From positions 8,370,001-8,434,000 of the forward strand of contig NC_060112.1 in NCBI RefSeq assembly GCF_021155765.1: a stretch of DNA of 64,000 nt, read 5' to 3'. The notes under the pieces were generated by a model. That model was given only the letters and a program-made list of their open reading frames with translations, was not told where the DNA came from and made no database searches. Numbering within the stretch: position 1 is the stretch's first letter; the number at the start of each line of letters is the position of its first letter. This document shows positions 1 through 12,600 of this stretch, in pieces. A program made the position numbers and the translations under genes. This DNA is from Diprion similis (Eukaryota > Arthropoda > Insecta > Hymenoptera > Diprionidae).

Positions 1-3000
1 ATTACGTCGGGATAGTGCCCTAAAGAATTTATCGCAGCACTTTTCCGAATCGTCGAAATTTTCGCAAAAAATCCAAAGGGGTTAGCCTTACTTTTTTGGT
101 CGTTTTTGGAGCTGGAAACTTTTTGTCTTGGAATCGATTTGTATGACCATTTCTAGAGTGAATCGACCCCCAGGAACTCAGAAAACACAAGAAAAAGAGC
201 GTCAGACCAACAGGGGAGAAATGACGACGAAAATCTTCGGTTTTTCGGCTGTAACTTTTGATCCGTTGCTCGCAGCCTATTGGGACTGCGCTCAATCTAT
301 TCCTCTTGCAAAATTACGTCGGAATAGTGCCCTAAAGAATTTATAGCAGCACTTTTCCGAATCGTCGAAATTTTCGCAAAATATCCAAAGGGGTTAGCCT
401 TACTTTTTTGGTCATTTTTGGAGCTGGAAACTTTTCGTCTTAAAATCGATTTGTATGACCATTTCTAGAGTAAATCGACCCCCAGGAACGTAGAAAACAC
501 AAGAAAAAGAGCGTCAGACCAACAGGGGAGAAATGACGACGAAAATCTTCGGTTTTTCGGCTGTAACTTTTGATCCGTTGCTCGCAGCCTATTGGGACTG
601 CGCTCAATCGATTCCTCTTGCAAAATTACGTCGGAATAGTGCCCTAAAGAATTCATCGCAGCACTTTTCCAAATCGTCGAAATTTTCGCGAAAAAATCCA
701 AAGGGGTTAGCCTTACTTTTTTGGTCATTTTTGGAGCTGGAAACTTTTCGTCTTGGAATCTATTTGTATGACCATTTCTAGAGTAAATCGACCCCCAGGA
801 ACTCGGAAAAAACAAGAAAAAGAGCGTCAGACCAACAGGGGAGAAATGACGACGAAAATCTTCGGTTTTTCGGCTGTAACTTTTGATCCGGTGCTCGCAG
901 CCTATTGGGACTGCGCTCAGTCAATTCCTCTTGCAAAATTACGTCAGAATAGTGCCCTAAAGAAATTATCGCAGCACTTTTCCGAATCGTCGAAATTTTT
1001 GCAAAAAATCCAAAGGGGTTAGCCTTACTTTTTTGGTCATTTTTGGAGCTGGAAACTTTTCATCTTGGAATCCATTTGTATGACCATTTCTAGAGTAAAT
1101 CGACCCCCAGGAACTCGGAAAAAACAAGAAAAAGAGCGTCAGACCAACAGGGGAGAAATGACGACGAAAATCTTCGGTTTTTCGGCCGTAACTTTTGATC
1201 CGGTGCTCGCAGCCTATTGGGACTGCGCTCAGTCAATTCCTCTTGCAAAATTACGTCAGAATAGTGCCCTAAAGAATTTATCGCAGCACTTTTCCGAATC
1301 GTCGAAATTTTCGCAAAAAATCCAAAGGGGTTAGCCTTACTTTTTCGGTCATTTTTGGAGCTGGAAACTTTTCGTCTTGGAATCTATTTGTATGACCATT
1401 TCTAGAGTAAATCGACCCCCAGGAACTCGGAAAACACAAGAAAAAAAGCGTCAGACCAACAGGGGAGAAATGACGACGAAAATCTTCGGTTTTTCGGCTG
1501 TAACTTTTGATCCGTTGCTCGCAGCCTATTGGGACTGCGCTCAATCGATTCCTCTTGCAAAATTACGTCGAAATAGTGCCTTCAAGAATTTATCGCAGCA
1601 CTTTTCCGAATCGTCGAAATTTTCGCAAAAAATCCAAAGGGGTTAGCCTTACTTTTTTGGTCATTTTTGGAGCTGGAAACTTTTCGTCTTGGAATCGATT
1701 TGTATGACCATTCCTAGAGTAAATCGACCCCCAGGAACTCAGAAAACACAAGAAAAAAAGCGTCAGACCAACAGGGGAGAAATGACGACGAAAATCTTCG
1801 GTTTTTCGGCTGTAACTTTTGATCCGTTGCTCGCAGCCTATTGGGACTGCGCTCAATCGATTCCTCTTGCAAAATTACGTCGGGATAGTGCCCTAAAGAA
1901 TTTATCGCAGCACTTTTCGGAATCGTCGAAATTTTCGCAAAAAATCCAAAGGGGTTAGCCTTACTTTTTTGGACATTTTTGGAGCTGGAAACTTTTCGTC
2001 TTGGAATCGATTTGTATGACCATTTCTAGAGTAAATCGACCCTCAGGAACTCAGAAAACACAAGAAAAAGAGCGTCAGATCAACAGGGGAGAAATGACGA
2101 CGAAAATCTTCGGTTTTTCGGCTGTAACTTTTGATCCGTTGCTCGCAGCCTATTGGGACTGCGCTCAATCGATTCCTCTTGCAAAATTACGTCGGAATAG
2201 TGCCCTAAAGAATTTATCGCAGCACTTTTCCGAATCGTCGAAATTTTCGCAAAAAATCCAAAGGGGTTAGCCTTACTTTCTTGGTCATTTTTGGAGCTGG
2301 AAACTTTTCGTCTTGGAATCTATTTGTATGACCATTTCTAGAGTAAATCGACCCCCAGGAACTCAGAAAACACAAGAAAAAAAGCGTCAGACCAACAGGG
2401 GAGAAATGACGACGAAAATCTTCGGTTTTTCGGCTGTAACTTTTGATCCGTTGCTCGCATCCTATTGGGACTGCGCTCAATCGATTCCTCTTGCAAAATT
2501 ACGTCGGGATAGTGCCCTAAAGAATTTATCGCAGCACTTTTCCGAATCGTCGAAATTTTCGCAAAAAAACCAAAGGGGTTAGCCTTACTTTTTTGGTCGT
2601 TTTTGGAGCTGGAAACTTTTTGTCTTGGAATCGATTTGTATGACCATTTCTAGAGTGAATCGACCCCCAGGAACTCAGAAAACACAAGAAAAAGAGCGTC
2701 AGACCAACAGGGGAGAAATGACGACGGATATCTTCGGTTTTTCGGCTGTAACTTTTGATCCGTTGCTCGCAGCCTATTGGGACTGCGCTCAATCGATTCC
2801 TCTTGCAAAATTACGTCGGAATAGTGCCCTAAAGAATTTATCGCAGCACTTTTCCGAATCGTCGAAATTTTCGCAAAAAATCCAAAGGGGTTAGCCTTAC
2901 TTTTTTGGTCATTTTTGGAGCTGGAAACTTTTCGTCTTGGAATCTATTTGTATGACCATTTCTAGAGTTAATCGACCCCCAGGAACTCGAAAAACACAGG

Positions 3001-3433
3001 AAAAAGAGCGTCAGACCAACAGGGGAGAAATGACGACGAATATCTTCGGTTTACCGGCTGTAACTTTTGATCCGTTGCTCGCAGCCTATTGGGACTGCGC
3101 TCAGTCAATTCCTCTTGCAAAATTACGTCAAAATAGTGCCCTAAAGAATTTATCGCAGCACTTTTCCGAATCGTCGAAATTTTCGCAAAAAATCCAAAGG
3201 GGTTAGCCTTACTTTTTTGGTCATTTTTGGAGCTGGAAACTTTTCGTCTTGGAATCTATTTGTATGACCATTTCTAGAGTAAATCGACCCCCAGGAACTC
3301 GGAAAACACAAGAAAAAAAGCGTCAGACCAACAGGGGAGAAATGACGACGAAAATCTTCGGTTTTTCGGCTGTAACTTTTGATCCGTTGCTCGCAGCCTA
3401 TTGGGACTGCGCTCAATCGATTCCTCTTGCAAA
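1..3433. repeat. Satellite higher-order repeat copy 1, internally deleted
   Basis: This stretch reads as a 6242-bp, 20-monomer HOR that lost nine monomers. From 1 to about 2200 it matches the sequence 3433 bp further on (start of copy 2). From about 2280 onward it instead matches the sequence 6242 bp further on (end of copy 2). The two offsets differ by 2809 bp, which is nine monomers plus one base. Diagnostic sites are the A in CGTCGGAATAG near 2196, which fits the first alignment, and the C in CTTTCTTGG at 2280, shared with 8522, which fits the second. The crossover therefore lies within 2197-2279. Confidence 0.85.
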
Positions 3434-6400
3434 ATTACGTCGGGATAGTGCCCTAAAGAATTTATCGCAGCACTTTTCCGAATCGTCGAAATTTTCGCAA
3501 AAAATCCAAAGGGGTTAGCCTTACTTTTTTGGTCGTTTTTGGAGCTGGAAACTTTTTGTCTTGGAATCGATTTGTATGACCATTTCTAGAGTGAATCGAC
3601 CCCCAGGAACTCAGAAAACACAAGAAAAAGAGCGTCAGACCAACAGGGGAGAAATGACGACGAAAATCTTCGGTTTTTCGGCTGTAACTTTTGATCCGTT
3701 GCTCGCAGCCTATTGGGACTGCGCTCAATCTATTCCTCTTGCAAAATTACGTCGGAATAGTGCCCTAAAGAATTTATAGCAGCACTTTTCCGAATCGTCG
3801 AAATTTTCGCAAAATATCCAAAGGGGTTAGCCTTACTTTTTTGGTCATTTTTGGAGCTGGAAACTTTTCGTCTTAAAATCGATTTGTATGACCATTTCTA
3901 GAGTAAATCGACCCCCAGGAACGTAGAAAACACAAGAAAAAGAGCGTCAGACCAACAGGGGAGAAATGACGACGAAAATCTTCGGTTTTTCGGCTGTAAC
4001 TTTTGATCCGTTGCTCGCAGCCTATTGGGACTGCGCTCAATCGATTCCTCTTGCAAAATTACGTCGGAATAGTGCCCTAAAGAATTCATCGCAGCACTTT
4101 TCCAAATCGTCGAAATTTTCGCGAAAAAATCCAAAGGGGTTAGCCTTACTTTTTTGGTCATTTTTGGAGCTGGAAACTTTTCGTCTTGGAATCTATTTGT
4201 ATGACCATTTCTAGAGTAAATCGACCCCCAGGAACTCGGAAAAAACAAGAAAAAGAGCGTCAGACCAACAGGGGAGAAATGACGACGAAAATCTTCGGTT
4301 TTTCGGCTGTAACTTTTGATCCGGTGCTCGCAGCCTATTGGGACTGCGCTCAGTCAATTCCTCTTGCAAAATTACGTCAGAATAGTGCCCTAAAGAAATT
4401 ATCGCAGCACTTTTCCGAATCGTCGAAATTTTTGCAAAAAATCCAAAGGGGTTAGCCTTACTTTTTTGGTCATTTTTGGAGCTGGAAACTTTTCATCTTG
4501 GAATCCATTTGTATGACCATTTCTAGAGTAAATCGACCCCCAGGAACTCGGAAAAAACAAGAAAAAGAGCGTCAGACCAACAGGGGAGAAATGACGACGA
4601 AAATCTTCGGTTTTTCGGCCGTAACTTTTGATCCGGTGCTCGCAGCCTATTGGGACTGCGCTCAGTCAATTCCTCTTGCAAAATTACGTCAGAATAGTGC
4701 CCTAAAGAATTTATCGCAGCACTTTTCCGAATCGTCGAAATTTTCGCAAAAAATCCAAAGGGGTTAGCCTTACTTTTTCGGTCATTTTTGGAGCTGGAAA
4801 CTTTTCGTCTTGGAATCTATTTGTATGACCATTTCTAGAGTAAATCGACCCCCAGGAACTCGGAAAACACAAGAAAAAAAGCGTCAGACCAACAGGGGAG
4901 AAATGACGACGAAAATCTTCGGTTTTTCGGCTGTAACTTTTGATCCGTTGCTCGCAGCCTATTGGGACTGCGCTCAATCGATTCCTCTTGCAAAATTACG
5001 TCGAAATAGTGCCTTCAAGAATTTATCGCAGCACTTTTCCGAATCGTCGAAATTTTCGCAAAAAATCCAAAGGGGTTAGCCTTACTTTTTTGGTCATTTT
5101 TGGAGCTGGAAACTTTTCGTCTTGGAATCGATTTGTATGACCATTCCTAGAGTAAATCGACCCCCAGGAACTCAGAAAACACAAGAAAAAAAGCGTCAGA
5201 CCAACAGGGGAGAAATGACGACGAAAATCTTCGGTTTTTCGGCTGTAACTTTTGATCCGTTGCTCGCAGCCTATTGGGACTGCGCTCAATCGATTCCTCT
5301 TGCAAAATTACGTCGGGATAGTGCCCTAAAGAATTTATCGCAGCACTTTTCGGAATCGTCGAAATTTTCGCAAAAAATCCAAAGGGGTTAGCCTTACTTT
5401 TTTGGACATTTTTGGAGCTGGAAACTTTTCGTCTTGGAATCGATTTGTATGACCATTTCTAGAGTAAATCGACCCTCAGGAACTCAGAAAACACAAGAAA
5501 AAGAGCGTCAGATCAACAGGGGAGAAATGACGACGAAAATCTTCGGTTTTTCGGCTGTAACTTTTGATCCGTTGCTCGCAGCCTATTGGGACTGCGCTCA
5601 ATCGATTCCTCTTGCAAAATTACGTCGGAATAGTGCCCTAAAGAATTTATCGCAGCACTTTTCCGAATCGTCGAAATTTTCGCAAAAAATCCAAAGGGGT
5701 TAGCCTTACTTTTTTGGTCATTTTTGGAGCTGGAAACTTTTCGTCTTGGAATCGATTTGTATGACCATTTCTAGAGTAAATCGACCCCCAGGAACTCAGA
5801 AAACCCAAGAAAAAGAGCGTCAGACCAACAGGGGAGAAATGACGACGAAAATCTTCGGTTTTTCGGCTGTAACTTTTGATCCGTTGCTCGCAGCCTATTG
5901 GGACTGCGCTCAATCGATTCCTCTTGCAAAATTACGTCGAAATAGTGCCTTCAAGAATTTATCGCAGCACTTTTCCGAATCGTCGAAATTTTCGCAAAAA
6001 ATCCAAAGGGGTTAGCCTTACTTTTTTGGTCATTTTTGGAGCTGGAAACTTTTCGTCTTGGAATCGATTTGTATGACCATTCCCAGAGTGAATCGACCCC
6101 CAGGAACTCAGAAAACACAAGAAAAAAAGCGTCAGACCAACAGGGGAGAAATGACGACGAAAATCTTCGGTTTTTCGGCTGTAACTTTTGATCCGTTGCT
6201 CGCAGCCTATTGGGACTGCGCTCAATCGATTCCTCTTGCAAAATTACGTCGGGATAGTGCCCTAAAGAATTTATCGCAGCACTTTTCGGAATCGTCGAAA
6301 TTTTCGCAAAAAATCCAAAGGGGTTAGCCTTACTTTTTTGGACATTTTTGGAGCTGGAAACTTTTCGTCTTGGAATCGATTTGTATGACCATTTCTAGAG

Positions 6401-9400
6401 TGAATCGACCCTCAGGAACTCAGAAAACACAAGAAAAAGAGCGTCAGATCAACAGGGGAGAAATGACGACGAAAATCTTCGGTTTTTCGGCTGTAACTTT
6501 TGATCCGTTGCTCGCAGCCTATTGGGACTGCGCTCAATCGATTCCTCTTGCAAAATTACGTCGGAATAGTGCCCTAAAGAATTCATCGCAGCACTTTTCC
6601 AAATCGTCGAAATTTTCGCGAAAAAATCCAAAGGGGTTAGCCTTACTTTTTTGGTCATTTTTGGAGCTGGAAACTTTTCGTCTTGGAATCTATTTGTATG
6701 ACCATTTCTAGAGTAAATCGACCCCCAGGAACTCGGAAAAAACAAGAAAAAGAGCGTCAGACCAACAGGGGAGAAATGACGACGAAAATCTTCGGTTTTT
6801 CGGCTGTAACTTTTGATCCGGTGCTCGCAGCCTATTGGGACTGCGCTCAGTCAATTCCTCTTGCAAAATTACGTCAGAATAGTGCCCTAAAGAAATTATC
6901 GCAGCACTTTTCCGAATCGTCGAAATTTTCGCAAAAAATCCAAAGGGGTTAGCCTTACTTTTTTGGTCATTTTTGGAGCTGGAAACTTTTCATCTTGGAA
7001 TCCATTTGTATGACCATTTCTAGAGTAAATCGACCCCCAGGAACTCGGAAAAAACAAGAAAAAGAGCGTCAGACCAACAGGGGAGAAATGACGACGAAAA
7101 TCTTCGGTTTTTCGGCCGTAACTTTTGATCCGGTGCTCGCAGCCTATTGGGACTGCGCTCAGTCAATTCCTCTTGCAAAATTACGTCAGAATAGTGCCCT
7201 AAAGAATTTATCGCAGCACTTTTCCGAATCGTCGAAATTTTCGCAAAAAATCCAAAGGGGTTAGCCTTACTTTTTCGGTCATTTTTGGAGCTGGAAACTT
7301 TTCGTCTTGGAATCTATTTGTATGACCATTTCTAGAGTAAATCGACCCCCAGGAACTCGGAAAACACAAGAAAAAAAGCGTCAGACCAACAGGGGAGAAA
7401 TGACGACGAAAATCTTCGGTTTTTCGGCTGTAACTTTTGATCCGTTGCTCGCAGCCTATTGGGACTGCGCTCAATCGATTCCTCTTGCAAAATTACGTCG
7501 GGATAGTGCCCTAAAGAATTTATCGCAGCACTTTTCGGAATCGTCGAAATTTTCGCAAAAAATCCAAAGGGGTTAGCCTTACTTTTTTGGTCATTTTTGG
7601 AGCTGGAAACTTTTCGTCTTGGAATCTATTTGTATGACCATTTCTAGAGTAAATCGACCCCCAGGAACTCGGAAAACACAAGAAAAAAAGCGTCAGACCA
7701 ACAGGGGAGAAATGACGACGAAAATCTTCGGTTTTTCGGCTGTAACTTTTGATCCGTTGCTCGCAGCCTATTGGGACTGCGCTCAATCGATTCCTCTTGC
7801 AAAATTACGTCGGGATAGTGCCCTAAAGAATTTATCGCAGCACTTTTCCGAATCGTCGAAATTTTCGCAAAAAATCCAAAGGGGTTAGCCTTACTTTTTT
7901 GGTCATTTTTGGAGCTGGAAATTTTTCGTCTTGGAATCTATTTGTATGACCATTTCTAGAGTAAATCGACCCCCAGGAACTCGGAAAACACAAGAAAAAG
8001 AGCGTCAGACCAACAGGGGAGAAATGACGACGAATATCTTCGGTTTACCGGCTGTAACTTTTGATCCGTTGCTCGCAGCCTATTGGGACTGCGCTCAGTC
8101 AATTCCTTTTGCAAAATTACGTCAAAATAGTGCCCTAAAGAATTTATCGCAGCACTTTTCCGAATCGTCGAAATTTTCGCAAAAAATCCAAAGGGGTTAG
8201 CCTTACTTTTTTGGTCATTTTTGGAGCTGGAAACTTTTCGTCTTGGAATCTATTTGTATGACCATTTCTAGAGTAAATCGACCCCCAGGAACTCGGAAAA
8301 CACAAGAAAAAAAGCGTCAGACCAACAGGGGAGAAATGACGACGAAAATCTTCGGTTTTTCGGCTGTAACTTTTGATCCGTTGCTCGCAGCCTATTGGGA
8401 CTGCGCTCAATCGATTCCTCTTGCAAAATTACGTCGGGATAGTGCCCTAAAGAATTTATCGCAGCACTTTTCCGAATCGTCGAAATTTTCGCAAAAAATC
8501 CAAAGGGGTTAGCCTTACTTTCTTGGTCATTTTTGGAGCTGGAAACTTTTCGTCTTGGAATCTATTTGTATGACCATTTCTAGAGTAAATCGACCCCCAG
8601 GAACTCAGAAAACACAAGAAAAAAAGCGTCAGACCAACAGGGGAGAAATGACGACGAAAATCTTCGGTTTTTCGGCTGTAACTTTTGATCCGTTGCTCGC
8701 ATCCTATTGGGACTGCGCTCAATCGATTCCTCTTGCAAAATTACGTCGGGATAGTGCCCTAAAGAATTTATCGCAGCACTTTTCCGAATCGTCGAAATTT
8801 TCGCAAAAAAACCAAAGGGGTTAGCCTTACTTTTTTGGTCGTTTTTGGAGCTGGAAACTTTTTGTCTTGGAATCGATTTGTATGACCATTTCTAGAGTGA
8901 ATCGACCCCCAGGAACTCAGAAAACACAAGAAAAAGAGCGTCAGACCAACAGGGGAGAAATGACGACGGATATCTTCGGTTTTTCGGCTGTAACTTTTGA
9001 TCCGTTGCTCGCAGCCTATTGGGACTGCGCTCAATCGATTCCTCTTGCAAAATTACGTCGGAATAGTGCCCTAAAGAATTTATCGCAGCACTTTTCCGAA
9101 TCGTCGAAATTTTCGCAAAAAATCCAAAGGGGTTAGCCTTACTTTTTTGGTCATTTTTGGAGCTGGAAACTTTTCGTCTTGGAATCTATTTGTATGACCA
9201 TTTCTAGAGTTAATCGACCCCCAGGAACTCGAAAAACACAGGAAAAAGAGCGTCAGACCAACAGGGGAGAAATGACGACGAATATCTTCGGTTTACCGGC
9301 TGTAACTTTTGATCCGTTGCTCGCAGCCTATTGGGACTGCGCTCAGTCAATTCCTCTTGCAAAATTACGTCAAAATAGTGCCCTAAAGAATTTATCGCAG

Positions 9401-9675
9401 CACTTTTCCGAATCGTCGAAATTTTCGCAAAAAATCCAAAGGGGTTAGCCTTACTTTTTTGGTCATTTTTGGAGCTGGAAACTTTTCGTCTTGGAATCTA
9501 TTTGTATGACCATTTCTAGAGTAAATCGACCCCCAGGAACTCGGAAAACACAAGAAAAAAAGCGTCAGACCAACAGGGGAGAAATGACGACGAAAATCTT
9601 CGGTTTTTCGGCTGTAACTTTTGATCCGTTGCTCGCAGCCTATTGGGACTGCGCTCAATCGATTCCTCTTGCAAA
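3434..9675. repeat. Satellite higher-order repeat copy 2, complete (20 monomers, 6242 bp)
   Basis: Position 3434 is equivalent to positions 1 and 9676; all start ATTACGTCGGGATAG. The unit holds 18 monomers of 312 bp and two of 313 bp, giving 6242. It carries an ordered set of marked monomers: one with TTTATAG in place of TTTATCG (3774-3780), one with TCTTAAAATCG, three with GATCCGGTGCTCG, two with GTGCCTTCAAG, two with TTACCGGC in place of TTTTCGGC, and one with GACGGATATC. Internal duplication is visible: monomers at 4810-5745 resemble those at 5746-6681 (shift of 936 bp, three monomers), and 4186-5100 resembles 6683-7590 (shift of 2497 bp, eight monomers). Confidence 0.9.
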
Positions 9676-12600
9676 ATTACGTCGGGATAGTGCCCTAAAG
9701 AATTTATCGCAGCACTTTTCCGAATCGTCGAAATTTTCGCAAAAAATCCAAAGGGGTTAGCCTTACTTTTTTGGTCGTTTTTGGAGCTGGAAACTTTTTG
9801 TCTTGGAATCGATTTGTATGACCATTTCTAGAGTGAATCGACCCCCAGGAACTCAGAAAACACAAGAAAAAGAGCGTCAGACCAACAGGGGAGAAATGAC
9901 GACGAAAATCTTCGGTTTTTCGGCTGTAACTTTTGATCCGTTGCTCGCAGCCTATTGGGACTGCGCTCAATCTATTCCTCTTGCAAAATTACGTCGGAAT
10001 AGTGCCCTAAAGAATTTATAGCAGCACTTTTCCGAATCGTCGAAATTTTCGCAAAATATCCAAAGGGGTTAGCCTTACTTTTTTGGTCATTTTTGGAGCT
10101 GGAAACTTTTCGTCTTAAAATCGATTTGTATGACCATTTCTAGAGTAAATCGACCCCCAGGAACGTAGAAAACACAAGAAAAAGAGCGTCAGACCAACAG
10201 GGGAGAAATGACGACGAAAATCTTCGGTTTTTCGGCTGTAACTTTTGATCCGTTGCTCGCAGCCTATTGGGACTGCGCTCAATCGATTCCTCTTGCAAAA
10301 TTACGTCGGAATAGTGCCCTAAAGAATTCATCGCAGCACTTTTCCAAATCGTCGAAATTTTCGCGAAAAAATCCAAAGGGGTTAGCCTTACTTTTTTGGT
10401 CATTTTTGGAGCTGGAAACTTTTCGTCTTGGAATCTATTTGTATGACCATTTCTAGAGTAAATCGACCCCCAGGAACTCGGAAAAAACAAGAAAAAGAGC
10501 GTCAGACCAACAGGGGAGAAATGACGACGAAAATCTTCGGTTTTTCGGCTGTAACTTTTGATCCGGTGCTCGCAGCCTATTGGGACTGCGCTCAGTCAAT
10601 TCCTCTTGCAAAATTACGTCAGAATAGTGCCCTAAAGAAATTATCGCAGCACTTTTCCGAATCGTCGAAATTTTTGCAAAAAATCCAAAGGGGTTAGCCT
10701 TACTTTTTTGGTCATTTTTGGAGCTGGAAACTTTTCATCTTGGAATCCATTTGTATGACCATTTCTAGAGTAAATCGACCCCCAGGAACTCGGAAAAAAC
10801 AAGAAAAAGAGCGTCAGACCAACAGGGGAGAAATGACGACGAAAATCTTCGGTTTTTCGGCCGTAACTTTTGATCCGGTGCTCGCAGCCTATTGGGACTG
10901 CGCTCAGTCAATTCCTCTTGCAAAATTACGTCAGAATAGTGCCCTAAAGAATTTATCGCAGCACTTTTCCGAATCGTCGAAATTTTCGCAAAAAATCCAA
11001 AGGGGTTAGCCTTACTTTTTCGGTCATTTTTGGAGCTGGAAACTTTTCGTCTTGGAATCTATTTGTATGACCATTTCTAGAGTAAATCGACCCCCAGGAA
11101 CTCGGAAAACACAAGAAAAAAAGCGTCAGACCAACAGGGGAGAAATGACGACGAAAATCTTCGGTTTTTCGGCTGTAACTTTTGATCCGTTGCTCGCAGC
11201 CTATTGGGACTGCGCTCAATCGATTCCTCTTGCAAAATTACGTCGAAATAGTGCCTTCAAGAATTTATCGCAGCACTTTTCCGAATCGTCGAAATTTTCG
11301 CAAAAAATCCAAAGGGGTTAGCCTTACTTTTTTGGTCATTTTTGGAGCTGGAAACTTTTCGTCTTGGAATCGATTTGTATGACCATTCCTAGAGTAAATC
11401 GACCCCCAGGAACTCAGAAAACACAAGAAAAAAAGCGTCAGACCAACAGGGGAGAAATGACGACGAAAATCTTCGGTTTTTCGGCTGTAACTTTTGATCC
11501 GTTGCTCGCAGCCTATTGGGACTGCGCTCAATCGATTCCTCTTGCAAAATTACGTCGGGATAGTGCCCTAAAGAATTTATCGCAGCACTTTTCGGAATCG
11601 TCGAAATTTTCGCAAAAAATCCAAAGGGGTTAGCCTTACTTTTTTGGACATTTTTGGAGCTGGAAACTTTTCGTCTTGGAATCGATTTGTATGACCATTT
11701 CTAGAGTAAATCGACCCTCAGGAACTCAGAAAACACAAGAAAAAGAGCGTCAGATCAACAGGGGAGAAATGACGACGAAAATCTTCGGTTTTTCGGCTGT
11801 AACTTTTGATCCGTTGCTCGCAGCCTATTGGGACTGCGCTCAATCGATTCCTCTTGCAAAATTACGTCGGAATAGTGCCCTAAAGAATTTATCGCAGCAC
11901 TTTTCCGAATCGTCGAAATTTTCGCAAAAAATCCAAAGGGGTTAGCCTTACTTTTTTGGTCATTTTTGGAGCTGGAAACTTTTCGTCTTGGAATCGATTT
12001 GTATGACCATTTCTAGAGTAAATCGACCCCCAGGAACTCAGAAAACCCAAGAAAAAGAGCGTCAGACCAACAGGGGAGAAATGACGACGAAAATCTTCGG
12101 TTTTTCGGCTGTAACTTTTGATCCGTTGCTCGCAGCCTATTGGGACTGCGCTCAATCGATTCCTCTTGCAAAATTACGTCGAAATAGTGCCTTCAAGAAT
12201 TTATCGCAGCACTTTTCCGAATCGTCGAAATTTTCGCAAAAAATCCAAAGGGGTTAGCCTTACTTTTTTGGTCATTTTTGGAGCTGGAAACTTTTCGTCT
12301 TGGAATCGATTTGTATGACCATTCCCAGAGTGAATCGACCCCCAGGAACTCAGAAAACACAAGAAAAAAAGCGTCAGACCAACAGGGGAGAAATGACGAC
12401 GAAAATCTTCGGTTTTTCGGCTGTAACTTTTGATCCGTTGCTCGCAGCCTATTGGGACTGCGCTCAATCGATTCCTCTTGCAAAATTACGTCGGGATAGT
12501 GCCCTAAAGAATTTATCGCAGCACTTTTCGGAATCGTCGAAATTTTCGCAAAAAATCCAAAGGGGTTAGCCTTACTTTTTTGGACATTTTTGGAGCTGGA

